Part shown: piece after piece, positions 44,168 to 52,751 of the stretch
Position numbering within the stretch: position 1 is the first letter of the stretch
How the letters are laid out: every line of letters begins with the position of its first letter
Source: an uncultured Acidobacteriia bacterium
Lineage (GTDB): Bacteria > Acidobacteriota > Terriglobia > Bryobacterales > Bryobacteraceae
Assembly: GCA_903923395.1 (NCBI GenBank)
Contig: CAIXXM010000052.1
Coordinates: 39,051-103,050 of the forward strand
Length of the DNA: 64,000 bases
Direction: 5' to 3'
Program-made: the position numbers and the translations under genes
The notes under the pieces: generated by a model
What the model saw: the letters and a program-made list of their open reading frames with translations, nothing else
The model's database searches: none
Told to the model about the DNA's origin: nothing

Positions 44168-45013
44168 TTACCGGGCTGTGCGTCTTTTGGCACGGGCCAG
44201 CGAGAAGAGTGCCGCAAATCCAGCCACTGCCATCAATAATGAGGCGGGTTCCGGTGCCGTGCTGGAAGTGTCCGGCGTCAAACCCAGAGCCGCAGTCGCG
44301 GTGCTCGCCAGAGTGACCGCATTTCCCGGGTCGTCACCACTCACCTGGAGCGCGGTCCATTGGGCGGTATCGAAAGAGTCAAATGCTTCCTTCGCTGAAG
44401 TGGCCCAGTTACTTAATCCGGCACCGTCCAGACCAGTCTGAATCGCATAGTTTTCCGTGCCGCTGGCCAGGGCGACATTGTCGAGCCCATCGTAGGAGAC
44501 TTCATTTCCGAGGCCCTGAAAATTCCACGCGATGTTGGATTGCGGTGCCAGAAACACCGCACCCATGCCGTTCCCGCCTGCCGCCCAGTCCACCGCATTT
44601 AAGAGGAACCCCTGCGGACCATCAAAACCCGCGGAACCCGGCGTGTTCATGTAGTGCCAATCCGCATCGATGCCAGTGATCAGTACTCTGTCCCCAAAGC
44701 TTGGAATCGCCGCGTTGAGCGCTGTATAGTCCCCGCCGTCTATGAATTGCGGCGAGGCGACAACAAGGACGTTGAAGTTCCCGGTGGGCATCACCCCGGA
44801 GTCCCAGAAAGTAACATTCCACGTGTTGCCGGCCGTCCCATTGGGCGCGTTTGAGGCAAGATCCTGCACGCCCGTTTCGTAGGAAGCAAAATTCCCGCCG
44901 TCCGTGGTCAGTGCCGTGTACCAGAGGACACTTACATCGCCAGCTGAAGCGATGGAAACTGTTGTGATCATCACGAACACGAACAGTATTGCGATACGTA
45001 ATGGTCCACTCAT
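44168..45013 (-). CDS. PEP-CTERM sorted extracellular protein
   Basis: About 281 residues from the ATG at 45013 (MSGPLRIAILFVFVMITTVSIASAG, signal peptide); the longer open frame upstream lacks a signal. The body is acidic and glycine/asparagine-rich with WNVTFWDSGVMPTGNFNVLVV. The C-terminus PEPASLLMAVAGFAALFSLA followed by RAKRR is a complete PEP-CTERM sorting signal: motif, hydrophobic helix, basic tail. Exosortase would cut and sort it to the surface or exopolysaccharide matrix. No exosortase gene is in the window. Function of the mature part unknown. Confidence 0.88.
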   Translation of the reverse strand: MSGPLRIAILFVFVMITTVSIASAGDVSVLWYTALTTDGGNFASYETGVQDLASNAPNGTAGNTWNVTFWDSGVMPTGNFNVLVVASPQFIDGGDYTALNAAIPSFGDRVLITGIDADWHYMNTPGSAGFDGPQGFLLNAVDWAAGGNGMGAVFLAPQSNIAWNFQGLGNEVSYDGLDNVALASGTENYAIQTGLDGAGLSNWATSAKEAFDSFDTAQWTALQVSGDDPGNAVTLASTATAALGLTPDTSSTAPEPASLLMAVAGFAALFSLARAKRRTAR

Positions 45014-45137
45014 ACATCTTCGAAGTGTGCCCCGGCAGGGGAAATTCTCTGAAATATTTTTGTGCCGGAGAGTGTTCTGATTCGAAACATCCCTAAAGTT
45101 CCGCAAACGCTCTGCCGATAGAACATCAGGAGAGAAG

Positions 45138-45284
45138 ATGCTTCACCAACTTACGGCTTTATATGTTGATCCCGGTTCCGGGTCTATCCTTTGGCAGGCG
45201 TTTTGTGCAATTGTTGCGGGCGCGGTCTTTTCCTTCCGTGGAAGCCTGCGCCGCGGCGCTAAGAAAGCTGACCCGGGAGAGTAA
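45138..45284 (+). CDS. Small membrane protein of YVDPGSGS type
   Basis: 48 codons from an ATG with AGGAG eight bases upstream. The protein reads MLHQLTALYVDPGSGSILWQ, then a hydrophobic helix (AFCAIVAGAVFSF) and a basic tail RGSLRRGAKK. The YxDPGSGS plus helix plus basic tail layout matches a short-protein pattern I have seen near polysaccharide, nucleotide-sugar and exosortase genes; its function is not established. Divergent from the PEP-CTERM gene and 44 bases before the hydrolase. Confidence 0.7.
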   Translation: MLHQLTALYVDPGSGSILWQAFCAIVAGAVFSFRGSLRRGAKKADPGE

Positions 45285-45328
45285 GTTGTTTCATTTTGGA
45301 ACAGGGCAGATAGTAACCTGTGGAATGA

Positions 45329-45898
45329 TTGACCCATCCTGTCTTACTACTGCACGGGCTTGATGATTCCAACCGGATCTTCCGCCGCATGAAAGAGTTT
45401 CTGGAGTCGGCGGGACAGGAAATTCATGCCCTGGATTTAGTGCCGAGTAACGGGGAACTGGGGATCGGAGAACTCGCGGGCCAAGTAGCCCGATTCGCCG
45501 AAACTTCCCTGCCTGCTTCCTTTGACCTGGTGGGCTTCAGCATGGGCGGCATCGTAGGGCGCTATTACTTACAGCGTCTCGGCGGTTTGTCCCGGGTGCG
45601 TAGATTCATTACTCTCGGGTCGCCTCACCATGGCACTTATATGGGATGGCTTCGTGGAAACCCGGGAGCCAAACAGATGCGCCGCGGCAGCGCGTTTCTA
45701 CAGGACTTGAATTCGGATGCGGATGTTCTTCGCCAAGTCGACTTCACTTCGATCTGGACACCGTTCGATCTGATGATTCTTCCCGCCAGCAGTTCCGTAA
45801 TTACTGCTGCAAAATCGATCCGGGTCAGCGTGCCGGCGCATCCACTGCTGGTCAAGGATAAGCGCGTTCTCCAGTTGGTGCGGGACCTGCTCTCCTAA
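45329..45898 (+). CDS. Alpha/beta hydrolase, lipase-like
   Basis: 189 residues from a TTG start. PVLLLHGLDDS gives the oxyanion region, GFSMGG with Ser71 the nucleophile elbow, GSPHHGTYMGW a typical triacylglycerol-lipase/PGAP1-like stretch, and SVPAHPLLVKD the likely catalytic histidine. An aspartate in the PFDLMILPASSS region completes a plausible triad. No signal peptide, so likely cytoplasmic. Probably an esterase acting on lipids or acyl groups; substrate unknown. Its 3' end overlaps the convergent membrane-protein gene by 47 bases. The ATG at 45325 is in another frame. Confidence 0.82.
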   Translation: MTHPVLLLHGLDDSNRIFRRMKEFLESAGQEIHALDLVPSNGELGIGELAGQVARFAETSLPASFDLVGFSMGGIVGRYYLQRLGGLSRVRRFITLGSPHHGTYMGWLRGNPGAKQMRRGSAFLQDLNSDADVLRQVDFTSIWTPFDLMILPASSSVITAAKSIRVSVPAHPLLVKDKRVLQLVRDLLS

Positions 45899-46541
45899 CC
45901 GGGAGCCAAAGCAGCCAGAACAGTACGAGTCCCACAGCGGCTCCGCCAGCCAGGTACCACGGCCATGGTCCCATCAGATCGAGCGGTGAACCCGCTTCCG
46001 GGGTATGGCGCATGAACATGTAGTTTTCTTTCGTGGCCCAGTCGAACAGTCCAATCGCGGAAGCGTACAGAAGCAGCAGTCCAAAGGAGCGCCAAACCTG
46101 CCAGGCCACGAGTCGCAGACGGGTGCCGAAAACTAGAGAAGACATTACGATGACAATTCCTCCATGAGAGAGAAAGAATGCCACCGCCGGGTACTGCGGC
46201 CACGGTGCGATCAGGTTGGGCGTGAACAGCGCCATCCCCGCACCAGCCAGGCCTGTGAAGTAGGCAAACTCAACCACAACTTCAACGCCAGTCAGGCAGG
46301 CCAGGACCGAAAGCCATACCCCGGCATCACAGAGGTGCAGGGGAAGATTGCCGATGTGCACGCCCTCCCGCGAGTAACGGTAGAACCACCAGACCAGTTC
46401 GTTCGCCGCAAGAGCCATCCCCAGGATGACCCTGAGCCTCCCGTGTGGAACAGCGTTGCTGCGGAACAACCAAACCAGAAGCGCGCTGACCAGGGCAATC
46501 ATCGCCAGAATCGTAAGGTGTGTCGGACCAAAGAGAATCAT
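45852..46541 (-). CDS. TIGR02206-type integral membrane protein (YwaF-like)
   Basis: About 229 residues from the ATG at 46541 (MILFGPTHLTILAMIALVSA); the frame is open further upstream but that part overlaps another gene. About six transmembrane segments, with RYSREGVHIGNLPLHLCDAG and SHGGIVIVMSSLV, the conserved stretches of the TIGR02206/YwaF family. Function unknown. It starts within the last codon of the upstream ceramidase-like gene (4-base overlap), so both are probably made together; both look membrane/lipid related and follow the acyl-ligase fusion gene in the same direction. Confidence 0.82.
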   Translation of the reverse strand: MILFGPTHLTILAMIALVSALLVWLFRSNAVPHGRLRVILGMALAANELVWWFYRYSREGVHIGNLPLHLCDAGVWLSVLACLTGVEVVVEFAYFTGLAGAGMALFTPNLIAPWPQYPAVAFFLSHGGIVIVMSSLVFGTRLRLVAWQVWRSFGLLLLYASAIGLFDWATKENYMFMRHTPEAGSPLDLMGPWPWYLAGGAAVGLVLFWLLWLPVRRAGPAPTGERAYP

Positions 46542-47023
46542 GTCTTCACCATTCGTTGGGGAGTTTTGGCCGCAGCCGTTTCCCAAAGGTACAAACAATA
46601 TGTCGCGAGTCCCGCGGTCAAATGCTTCAGCATGTGCCCGCTGACCCCAAGATGTTGGTAGATCGGAATATCCCAAACCTCCAATAACTGCGCCACGCCA
46701 AACAGCCCGACAACCAGCCATGGCAGTCTGTCCCAAACCAACCTCGCATCATCCGGCGAAAAGTGGTAATCACTTGATCCCAGCGCCGTCAATAACACGC
46801 CCGCAAACATCACCCTTTGAGGAATTCCCTCGGCCCGGATGCAACCTGCCAACCACACAAGCAGGAACGGCAAGTTGGAAAATACATTCCAGAAGTTCGG
46901 CAGACCCGCGAGGGTCCTGTCATCCGCGAAATGATGAAAGCTCTGGTCCTGTGGAATGGCCAGTACGAAAACAAAGAACGCCACCACAGCCAGACCGAAT
47001 GACAACGCACAGCGCCCGGTCAT
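46538..47023 (-). CDS. Ceramidase-superfamily-like membrane protein
   Basis: 161 residues with several hydrophobic segments. FHHFADDRTLAGLPNFWNVFSN and LGSSDYHFSPDDARLVWDRLPW match the CREST superfamily pattern of alkaline ceramidases and relatives, whose conserved Ser, Asp and His residues bind zinc in the membrane. Shorter than eukaryotic ceramidases but usual for bacterial members. Substrate is not known; lipid amide hydrolysis is a guess. It starts in the stop of the acyltransferase/ligase gene (4-base overlap) and overlaps the next gene equally, giving a three-gene chain. Confidence 0.75.
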   Translation of the reverse strand: MTGRCALSFGLAVVAFFVFVLAIPQDQSFHHFADDRTLAGLPNFWNVFSNLPFLLVWLAGCIRAEGIPQRVMFAGVLLTALGSSDYHFSPDDARLVWDRLPWLVVGLFGVAQLLEVWDIPIYQHLGVSGHMLKHLTAGLATYCLYLWETAAAKTPQRMVKT

Positions 47024-50000
47024 GCCGCCTGCCCCAGCGCGCGAATCGCCTTCAGGTCCAGTTTCCCCGTGCCCAACACCGGGATGCTTTCCACTTTGCG
47101 GAAATGATCCCGTTTCGGGATCCAGAGCGCCGGCAGCCCGGCGTTTTCCAAGTGGCTGATCATCTCCGCCGGAGTGACGGATTCACTGGTATGCAGCACC
47201 GCCAAACGTTCTCCCCGCTGCGCATCGGGAATTCCTGTCACCGCGCACTGCGCCTCACCGAGCACACCGCGGAGTGCCTCCTCAATCTTCAAGTGCGGCA
47301 CCATTTCGCCCGCAATCTTACTGAAGCGAGCCAGCCGGTCCACCACAAAGAGGTAACCGTCCGCATCCATATACGCGAGGTCTCCGGTGTTGTACCAGCC
47401 TGCGTGCAACACGCCCGCGGTCCGAGCCTCATCAGCCAGATACCCCATCATCCGGCTGGGTCCATTGACCAACAGCAGGCCGGTTTCTCCGCGTTCCAGC
47501 GGCTCCAATGTCTCTGGATCCACAATCCGCAGCGCGATCCGCGGCATCGGGCGCCCCACACTCCCGGGTTTGTGCGCATTGCGCTCCGGATCACTGTCGG
47601 CCACATTCACGGAAACCGCCGGACCCATCTCCGTGCAGCCATAACCCTCCGCCATCTTGATGCCGAAGCGTTCCTCGAAGGCCGCGGCAATCGCCGGTTG
47701 CAATTTCTCGGCACCCACCAGCAGATGCCGGATGCTGCGGAACTGTTCACGCGTGCATTTGCGCAGGTAGGCCTGGCAGAAAGTCGGCGTAGAAAGCAAG
47801 AGCGTGGGCTGGAACTTTGCGGCCAGTTCGCCAATCGTCTTCGCGTCCATGGGATTGGCATGGAACGTCGTGCGGAAGCCGTGCAGCAGCGGGAACCAGA
47901 GCGTGTAGGTATAGCCGAAAGAATGGAAGAAGGGCAGTGCGCCCAGGATGCCATCGTCCGGTCCAACCGAGTAGACCTCCGCCGCCGCTTTCGCATTGGA
48001 GAGCAAATTCCAGTGCGACAGCATTACACCCTTCGGCGTTCCCGTACTGCCGCTCGAGAAGATCACAGCCGCCAGATCATCCGCTTTGGCCGCGCCAGCC
48101 AGGTACTTCGCAGGCAGCAGGCGCGCCCGCAGCATCGCCGTCCATTTCAAGGTTGCCGGGAAACTGCTCATCAGCTCTTCTATGAAAACCATTCCGGGCA
48201 TTTCCGCCAGTTTCGCTTTTCCAAGTAACGCTCTCGATGTCAGAATTGTTCCCGCTCCGGAATGGCGCAGTGCGTAATCCAAATGCTCCTGTCCCGCAGT
48301 GAAGTTCAGGTTGAAGGCGACCTTCCCCGCCAGCGTCACTCCCAAATTGGCAATCGCCCCTCCCGCCGAAGCCGGCAGCAACAAAGCCACGCTGTTTTCC
48401 GGGGCTTTGTGCCGCAACCAGTCCGCCAGGCAAAGCGCCGCGGTCAAGGTTTCGCCGAAGGTGAGTTCCAGGCCTGTCGAATCCGCCACCGCCGCGCGGG
48501 ACCAATTGCTTTTTGCCGTCTCCACGAAGCGGCGTCCAAGCGTCCCGCCAGCCTCCCGCCCCGTTGCTGCGGCCTGACTGCCAAGTTCCATCACCTGCTG
48601 GTGCATCTGTTCCGCCGTCGCCGACCCCTGGAACGGCTTGTCGACTGTGATCGTCACCTGGTGGCGCAGCGTCCATTTCGACGCGAAGACCTTACCGCCC
48701 TTCAAGCTGAGCGCGTGGCCCCAGAGCCCGTCGAGATACACAGGGATGACTGGCGTTTCTTCCGCGCCCCGCAAGATCACTTCCACCCCGCGCTGAAACG
48801 GCAGCAGGTGAGAGGTTGGGGTGAGTTTGCCTTCCGGGAAGATTCCAACCAATCCGCCTTTCCCGATCACTTGCCGAGCCTGGCGCAGCGGCCGAAGAGC
48901 TTCCTTCGCTGATCCCTGGCTCAACGGGATCGTATCGAACAGCTTGCAGACCGGCTTCAGCCAGGGGTTTTCATAGAGCGGTTGCCACATTAGAAAACTG
49001 ATTCCGCGCTGCGTGGCGCAACTCAACAGAATGGCGTCGGCATAGCTGACGTGATTGGAAATGATCAGCGCGCCACCATCCGCCGGGATGTTCTCCGCCC
49101 CCACCACCTCCAGGCGAAAGAAGATCTTGCTGATGCTCCACACCACAAACCGTACGAACGCCGCGGGAATCACGCAAGCGATATAAACAGTGGCGGCCAG
49201 CGTCAGTAAGCCAATCACGACCAGGATCATAGAGGGCGTCAGGTGCAGCACCTCATGCAGCAGGTAGAGAACCCCGGAGGCGATCAGGATGCCAATGGAG
49301 TTGAGAAAGCCGTTCGTGGCCAGAAGGCGCCCTTTTTCTTTCGCTTCTGCGGCTTCCTGCAGGAAGGCGTTTAAGGGAACGATGAAAAGCCCTGCCGCAA
49401 AACCCGAAGCGGTCAGCCAAAATGCCGTTTGCGCATAACCCTGTGCGAACCCTGCGCCAAGGGAAGCCAGACCCAGAAGAGCCGCGCCGCAGGGAATCAG
49501 GCCGGTCTCGATGTGATCGCCCGAAAGAAAGCCTGCCGCGATGCTGCCGATCCCAATCCCCACCGCCAGGGCCGTCACCAGCAAGCCGGTATGCGTGGGG
49601 GAAAGGTGCAGTGTTTCTGAACCCATCAGGATGACGGTGAGTTGGAACAGGGCACCCATGAACCAGAAGTAGGAGATCCCGGCCACCGTAAGCCAGATGG
49701 GGCGCTGCCGCAGCATCTTCTTCGTGCCCGTCCAAACCTCCGCGAAGGGGTTCAAGTGGAAAGCTTCGGTTGCACCGGAAGCCTTGACCTTCGGGATGAA
49801 CACGCTGGTCAGTGAGCCCAGAATGGCAATTCCCAGCAGCATGCCGCCCATCAACAAGGGCTCATTCTTCCAGTGGGCATAAAGCATGGTGCCAACCGTT
49901 GTGCCCAGAATGATGGCCGCGAAAGTGGAAAACTCCAGCAGTCCATTCGCCCGCGAAATCTGCCCTTCCTCCAGCATCTCCGGCAGGATGCCGTACTTCG

Positions 50001-50400
50001 CCGGGCTGAACATGTTCGATTGCGCGGCCAGCAGGAACAAGACGAACAGCAGCATGTCGATGCTCTTCATGTAGAGCGCGGCCATTCCCGCCACCATGAT
50101 CAAGATCTCGAAAGCCTTTGTATATTGCAGTACCCGCGTTTTGCTGAAGCGGTCCGCAATTTGTCCCGCGTAGCCGGCGAAGAGGATGTAGGGGATCACA
50201 AAAACCGCGCCCGCCAGAGCAAGATAGCGGCCGGCGAGCAGTTCATTCGCCGCCAGTTCCACCGCACCAACGGAGACGATCATCTTGTAAACGTTGTCGT
50301 TGAAGGCCCCCAGAAACTGGGTCCAGAGAAAGGCCTGCAAGCCACCATTGCTGAGAAGGGCGCGGTAGCTGTTTTGGGTTGAGGTCACTTTGCGTTCCAT
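47020..50400 (-). CDS. Lysophospholipid transporter-acyltransferase-acyl ligase fusion (LplT-PlsC-Aas type)
   Basis: About 1126 residues from the ATG at 50400; a TTG at 50451 would add 17. Domain 1 (about 10-410) is an LplT-like MFS flippase (FLWTQFLGAFNDNVYKMIV). Domain 2 (about 430-620) is a PlsC acyltransferase with NHVSYAD and FPEGKLTP. Domain 3 (about 640-1126) is an AMP-forming ligase with FSSGSTGTPKGVMLSH, GYGCTEMGPAV, YNTGDLAYMDADGYLFVVDR and the C-terminal lysine in GTGKLDLKAI. In Escherichia coli LplT and Aas are separate proteins that import and re-acylate lysophospholipids; here they are fused. Probably inner membrane. Confidence 0.92.
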   Translation of the reverse strand: MERKVTSTQNSYRALLSNGGLQAFLWTQFLGAFNDNVYKMIVSVGAVELAANELLAGRYLALAGAVFVIPYILFAGYAGQIADRFSKTRVLQYTKAFEILIMVAGMAALYMKSIDMLLFVLFLLAAQSNMFSPAKYGILPEMLEEGQISRANGLLEFSTFAAIILGTTVGTMLYAHWKNEPLLMGGMLLGIAILGSLTSVFIPKVKASGATEAFHLNPFAEVWTGTKKMLRQRPIWLTVAGISYFWFMGALFQLTVILMGSETLHLSPTHTGLLVTALAVGIGIGSIAAGFLSGDHIETGLIPCGAALLGLASLGAGFAQGYAQTAFWLTASGFAAGLFIVPLNAFLQEAAEAKEKGRLLATNGFLNSIGILIASGVLYLLHEVLHLTPSMILVVIGLLTLAATVYIACVIPAAFVRFVVWSISKIFFRLEVVGAENIPADGGALIISNHVSYADAILLSCATQRGISFLMWQPLYENPWLKPVCKLFDTIPLSQGSAKEALRPLRQARQVIGKGGLVGIFPEGKLTPTSHLLPFQRGVEVILRGAEETPVIPVYLDGLWGHALSLKGGKVFASKWTLRHQVTITVDKPFQGSATAEQMHQQVMELGSQAAATGREAGGTLGRRFVETAKSNWSRAAVADSTGLELTFGETLTAALCLADWLRHKAPENSVALLLPASAGGAIANLGVTLAGKVAFNLNFTAGQEHLDYALRHSGAGTILTSRALLGKAKLAEMPGMVFIEELMSSFPATLKWTAMLRARLLPAKYLAGAAKADDLAAVIFSSGSTGTPKGVMLSHWNLLSNAKAAAEVYSVGPDDGILGALPFFHSFGYTYTLWFPLLHGFRTTFHANPMDAKTIGELAAKFQPTLLLSTPTFCQAYLRKCTREQFRSIRHLLVGAEKLQPAIAAAFEERFGIKMAEGYGCTEMGPAVSVNVADSDPERNAHKPGSVGRPMPRIALRIVDPETLEPLERGETGLLLVNGPSRMMGYLADEARTAGVLHAGWYNTGDLAYMDADGYLFVVDRLARFSKIAGEMVPHLKIEEALRGVLGEAQCAVTGIPDAQRGERLAVLHTSESVTPAEMISHLENAGLPALWIPKRDHFRKVESIPVLGTGKLDLKAIRALGQAA

Positions 50401-50514
50401 GCCCTTTGGGAATGCACTCTTCCGGCCAAAGTAGATCGCTAATCCTTTCAATCACTTACAGGGCAATTCTTTGTTCTTGTGTACATTTCTTGGATCTCAA
50501 TGTACGTTCTATGT

Positions 50515-52019
50515 ATGCCCGCCTTCTCCCCCTCTGATGCGCATTTCCTCTCCTCCGTGGCGAGCCTTGCCTACGCCAACCCCTTTCTCCCGGAGCGGAT
50601 CACCTTTGAGAAAGCGGCACTCGGGCAGGAGTTTCGCGCCTCTGGTCCGGTATGGAGCACCTCGGTCCGTGATCCCAATGCCACCCCGCCCAACGTTGCC
50701 GCAATCTACCGGCTCCTCGATCAGAGGATCGGGGCCTACCGGAATGCTTTGGCCGAATCAGATGATTTCCATCCCTCAGAACTGGCCGTTTATGAGGAAT
50801 GTGTTCACTATCTGCTCTACCAGCGTTACTACTCGGGCTTTGCGGTCCGGGGCGAATCCGCTTTTACCGCGAATTCCTCAATGATTGGAACTGCCTGCTG
50901 GACCTGCCGGGGAAGAACTTCGTCAGCGCCCATCAACCCGAACACGTCTTTGCCTGTTTCCGCCAAATCGCCAGAGCCTTCCATCACATTTACGACAACA
51001 TCATCGGCAACTCGATGCCCGCCGCCAGGCTGCGCGCCACCATCTGGCAATCCATCTTTACGCACGATATGCGACGCTATCGCCGGACCATGTACGGGAG
51101 GCTCGGCGAATTTCCCACGCTGATCACCGGGCCCTCGGGCACAGGCAAAGAACTGATTGCGAGGGCGATCGCCGGGTCTCGCTACATCCCTTTCGACGCG
51201 GGCCGCATGGAGTTTGCAGATCCCGCAGCGGAAGCTTTTCTGCCGATCAATATCGCGGCACTCTCGCCCGCGCTCGTCGAATCAGAGCTCTTCGGCCACA
51301 AGCGGGGTTCTTTTACCGGTGCGATGGCGGACCGCAAGGGCTGGCTCGAAATCTGTCCTCCCAGCGGCTGCGTGTTTCTAGACGAACTCGCGGAGATGGA
51401 TCTCGCCATTGAAGTCAAGCTCCTGCGCGTGATTGAAACGCGGCACTTTGCTCCCGTTGGCGATACCGCGTTGAAACGGTTTCACGGCAAACTGATCGCG
51501 GCGACCAACCGCAACCTGCCGGTTGAGATCCAGGCGGGGCGCTTCCGCGAAGATCTCTACTACCGGCTGTGTGCGGATCAGATCCAGACGCCCTCGCTCG
51601 CCAGTCAGATTGAAGACTCCCCAGCCACTCTGCATGAGTTGCTCTACTACATGCTGCGGCGCACCGTTGGTGAGGAGGCGGAACGGTGTTTGCCGGAGCT
51701 GGAGGCCTGGGTCGCGAAGAACCTTCCGCGCGGTTACCAATGGCCGGGGAATTACCGCGAACTGGAGCAGTGCGTGCGTAACTTCGTGATCCGCGGCACC
51801 TATCGGCCCGTCGATGCAGAGGCAGAGAGCGGCCAGCTGGATTGGGTACGCAAATTCCAAACCGGAGAATTCACGGCAGAAGAGTTATTGGCCCGCTATT
51901 CGGCGCAGGTGTATAAACTCACGGGAAGTTATGAAGAAGCAGCGCGAAAAATGGCGATGGACCGCAGAACGGTGAAGGCGAAAGTAGAGTCCTATCTCAA
52001 GACAGTCACACAGCAATGA
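50515..52019 (+). pseudogene. Sigma-54-dependent activator, broken by a one-base frameshift
   Basis: The reading frame starts at ATG 50515 (MPAFSPSDAHFL) and continues to about 50860 (YLLYQRYYSGFAVRG), then switches to the frame one base earlier (RIRFYREFLNDWN), which runs to 52019. One missing base restores about 501 residues. The N-terminal 210 residues are an unrecognised sensor-like domain. The AAA+ part has Walker A GPSGTGKE, the sigma-54 contact loop GSFTGAM in place of GAFTGA, and DELAEMDLAIEVKLLRVIE; a FIS-like helix-turn-helix (YEEAARKMAMDRRTVKAKV) closes it. Could be a real mutation, a sequencing error or a -1 frameshift. Divergent from the acyl ligase fusion gene. Confidence 0.82.
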
Positions 52020-52072
52020 ATTTATCCGGCGTGCGCAACTGTACTTTTCCACGCCCGGATTTGTCCCCCCGC

Positions 52073-52101
52073 TTGCAGCAGTCAAATGGTTTTGTTATAA
52101 C
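52073..52101 (+). promoter_or_regulatory. Putative sigma-70 promoter upstream of the TPR gene
   Basis: TTGCAG (52073-52078) and TATAAC (52096-52101) with a 17-base spacer, 71 bases before the start codon at 52173. Likely drives the TPR-yvcK-glmU genes. Confidence 0.55.
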
Positions 52102-52172
52102 TCTCCGATACAATGCGCGTGTCGCGACGCATGGGTGTGGCGCGCACGGGGACGGGACGGTAGGCGGAGAAG

Positions 52173-52739
52173 ATGACGACGAAAAAGAAGGCTGCGCCAG
52201 CGAAGCTTGAGGAAGCGAAGGTGGTGGCAGTTGCGGAGCCACTGTCGCCCGCGAAGCTGCAACTGCAGGTATTCGATCAAGCGATCCGGAACTTCGGGCA
52301 GGGGAAGTTTGCGGATGCCAAGGCAGGCTTCGAGGAAGCCATGCGAGGCCCGGCCGTGCATGTGAAGGACAAAGCGCTCAGCTATCTGCAGGTTTGTCTG
52401 CGCAAGCTGGAAGCTCCTGGCCTGCAGTTGCGAACTTCCGAAGAGTACTTCACCTACGGCGTGGAGCGGCTCAACTCGCGGGATGCCGGTACAGCCCGCC
52501 AGTATCTGGGGAAGGCTCTGCAACTGGCGCCGGACAGTGAACATGTTCTCTATACGCTTGCTCTTGCCTGCGGGCAGGCTGGCGATGTGGATGCCGCGTA
52601 TGAGAATCTGAAGCGTGCGATCGAATTGGAACCGCGCAACCGGGTGCTGGCCCGGCAGGATCAGGAATTCGCTGCGTTTGCGCAGAGTGTGCCTGCGATC
52701 CGTGCGCTGCTGCAGGGGAATCAGGGGAATCCGTTCTAA
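52173..52739 (+). CDS. Tetratricopeptide-repeat protein
   Basis: 188 residues with a good ribosome-binding site (GGAG, 6 bases). Lysine/alanine-rich N-terminus (MTTKKKAAPAKLEEAK), then helices including QVFDQAIRNFGQGKFADAKAGFEEAM and the TPR pair TARQYLGKALQLAPDSEHVLYTLA and DAAYENLKRAIELEPRN. No signal peptide; probably a cytoplasmic protein-interaction scaffold. Specific partner unknown. It lies 12 bases before the yvcK-like gene and is the first gene after a good promoter, so it is probably co-transcribed with yvcK and glmU. Confidence 0.85.
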   Translation: MTTKKKAAPAKLEEAKVVAVAEPLSPAKLQLQVFDQAIRNFGQGKFADAKAGFEEAMRGPAVHVKDKALSYLQVCLRKLEAPGLQLRTSEEYFTYGVERLNSRDAGTARQYLGKALQLAPDSEHVLYTLALACGQAGDVDAAYENLKRAIELEPRNRVLARQDQEFAAFAQSVPAIRALLQGNQGNPF

Positions 52740-52751
52740 GGGACGGACGCA

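Noticed and set aside
45014..45137. Sigma-54 promoter in front of the PEP-CTERM gene
   Set aside because: A CGGCAC word is present but the matching -12 TTGC element at correct spacing is not.
46720..48228. 502-codon plus-strand frame opposite the ligase and ceramidase-like genes
   Set aside because: Arg/His/Gln-rich translation with no domain; opposite strand encodes convincing proteins.
50470..50514. TGTACA/TGTACG direct repeat before the sigma-54 activator as an operator
   Set aside because: Only two loosely similar words 27 bases apart; too weak to claim.
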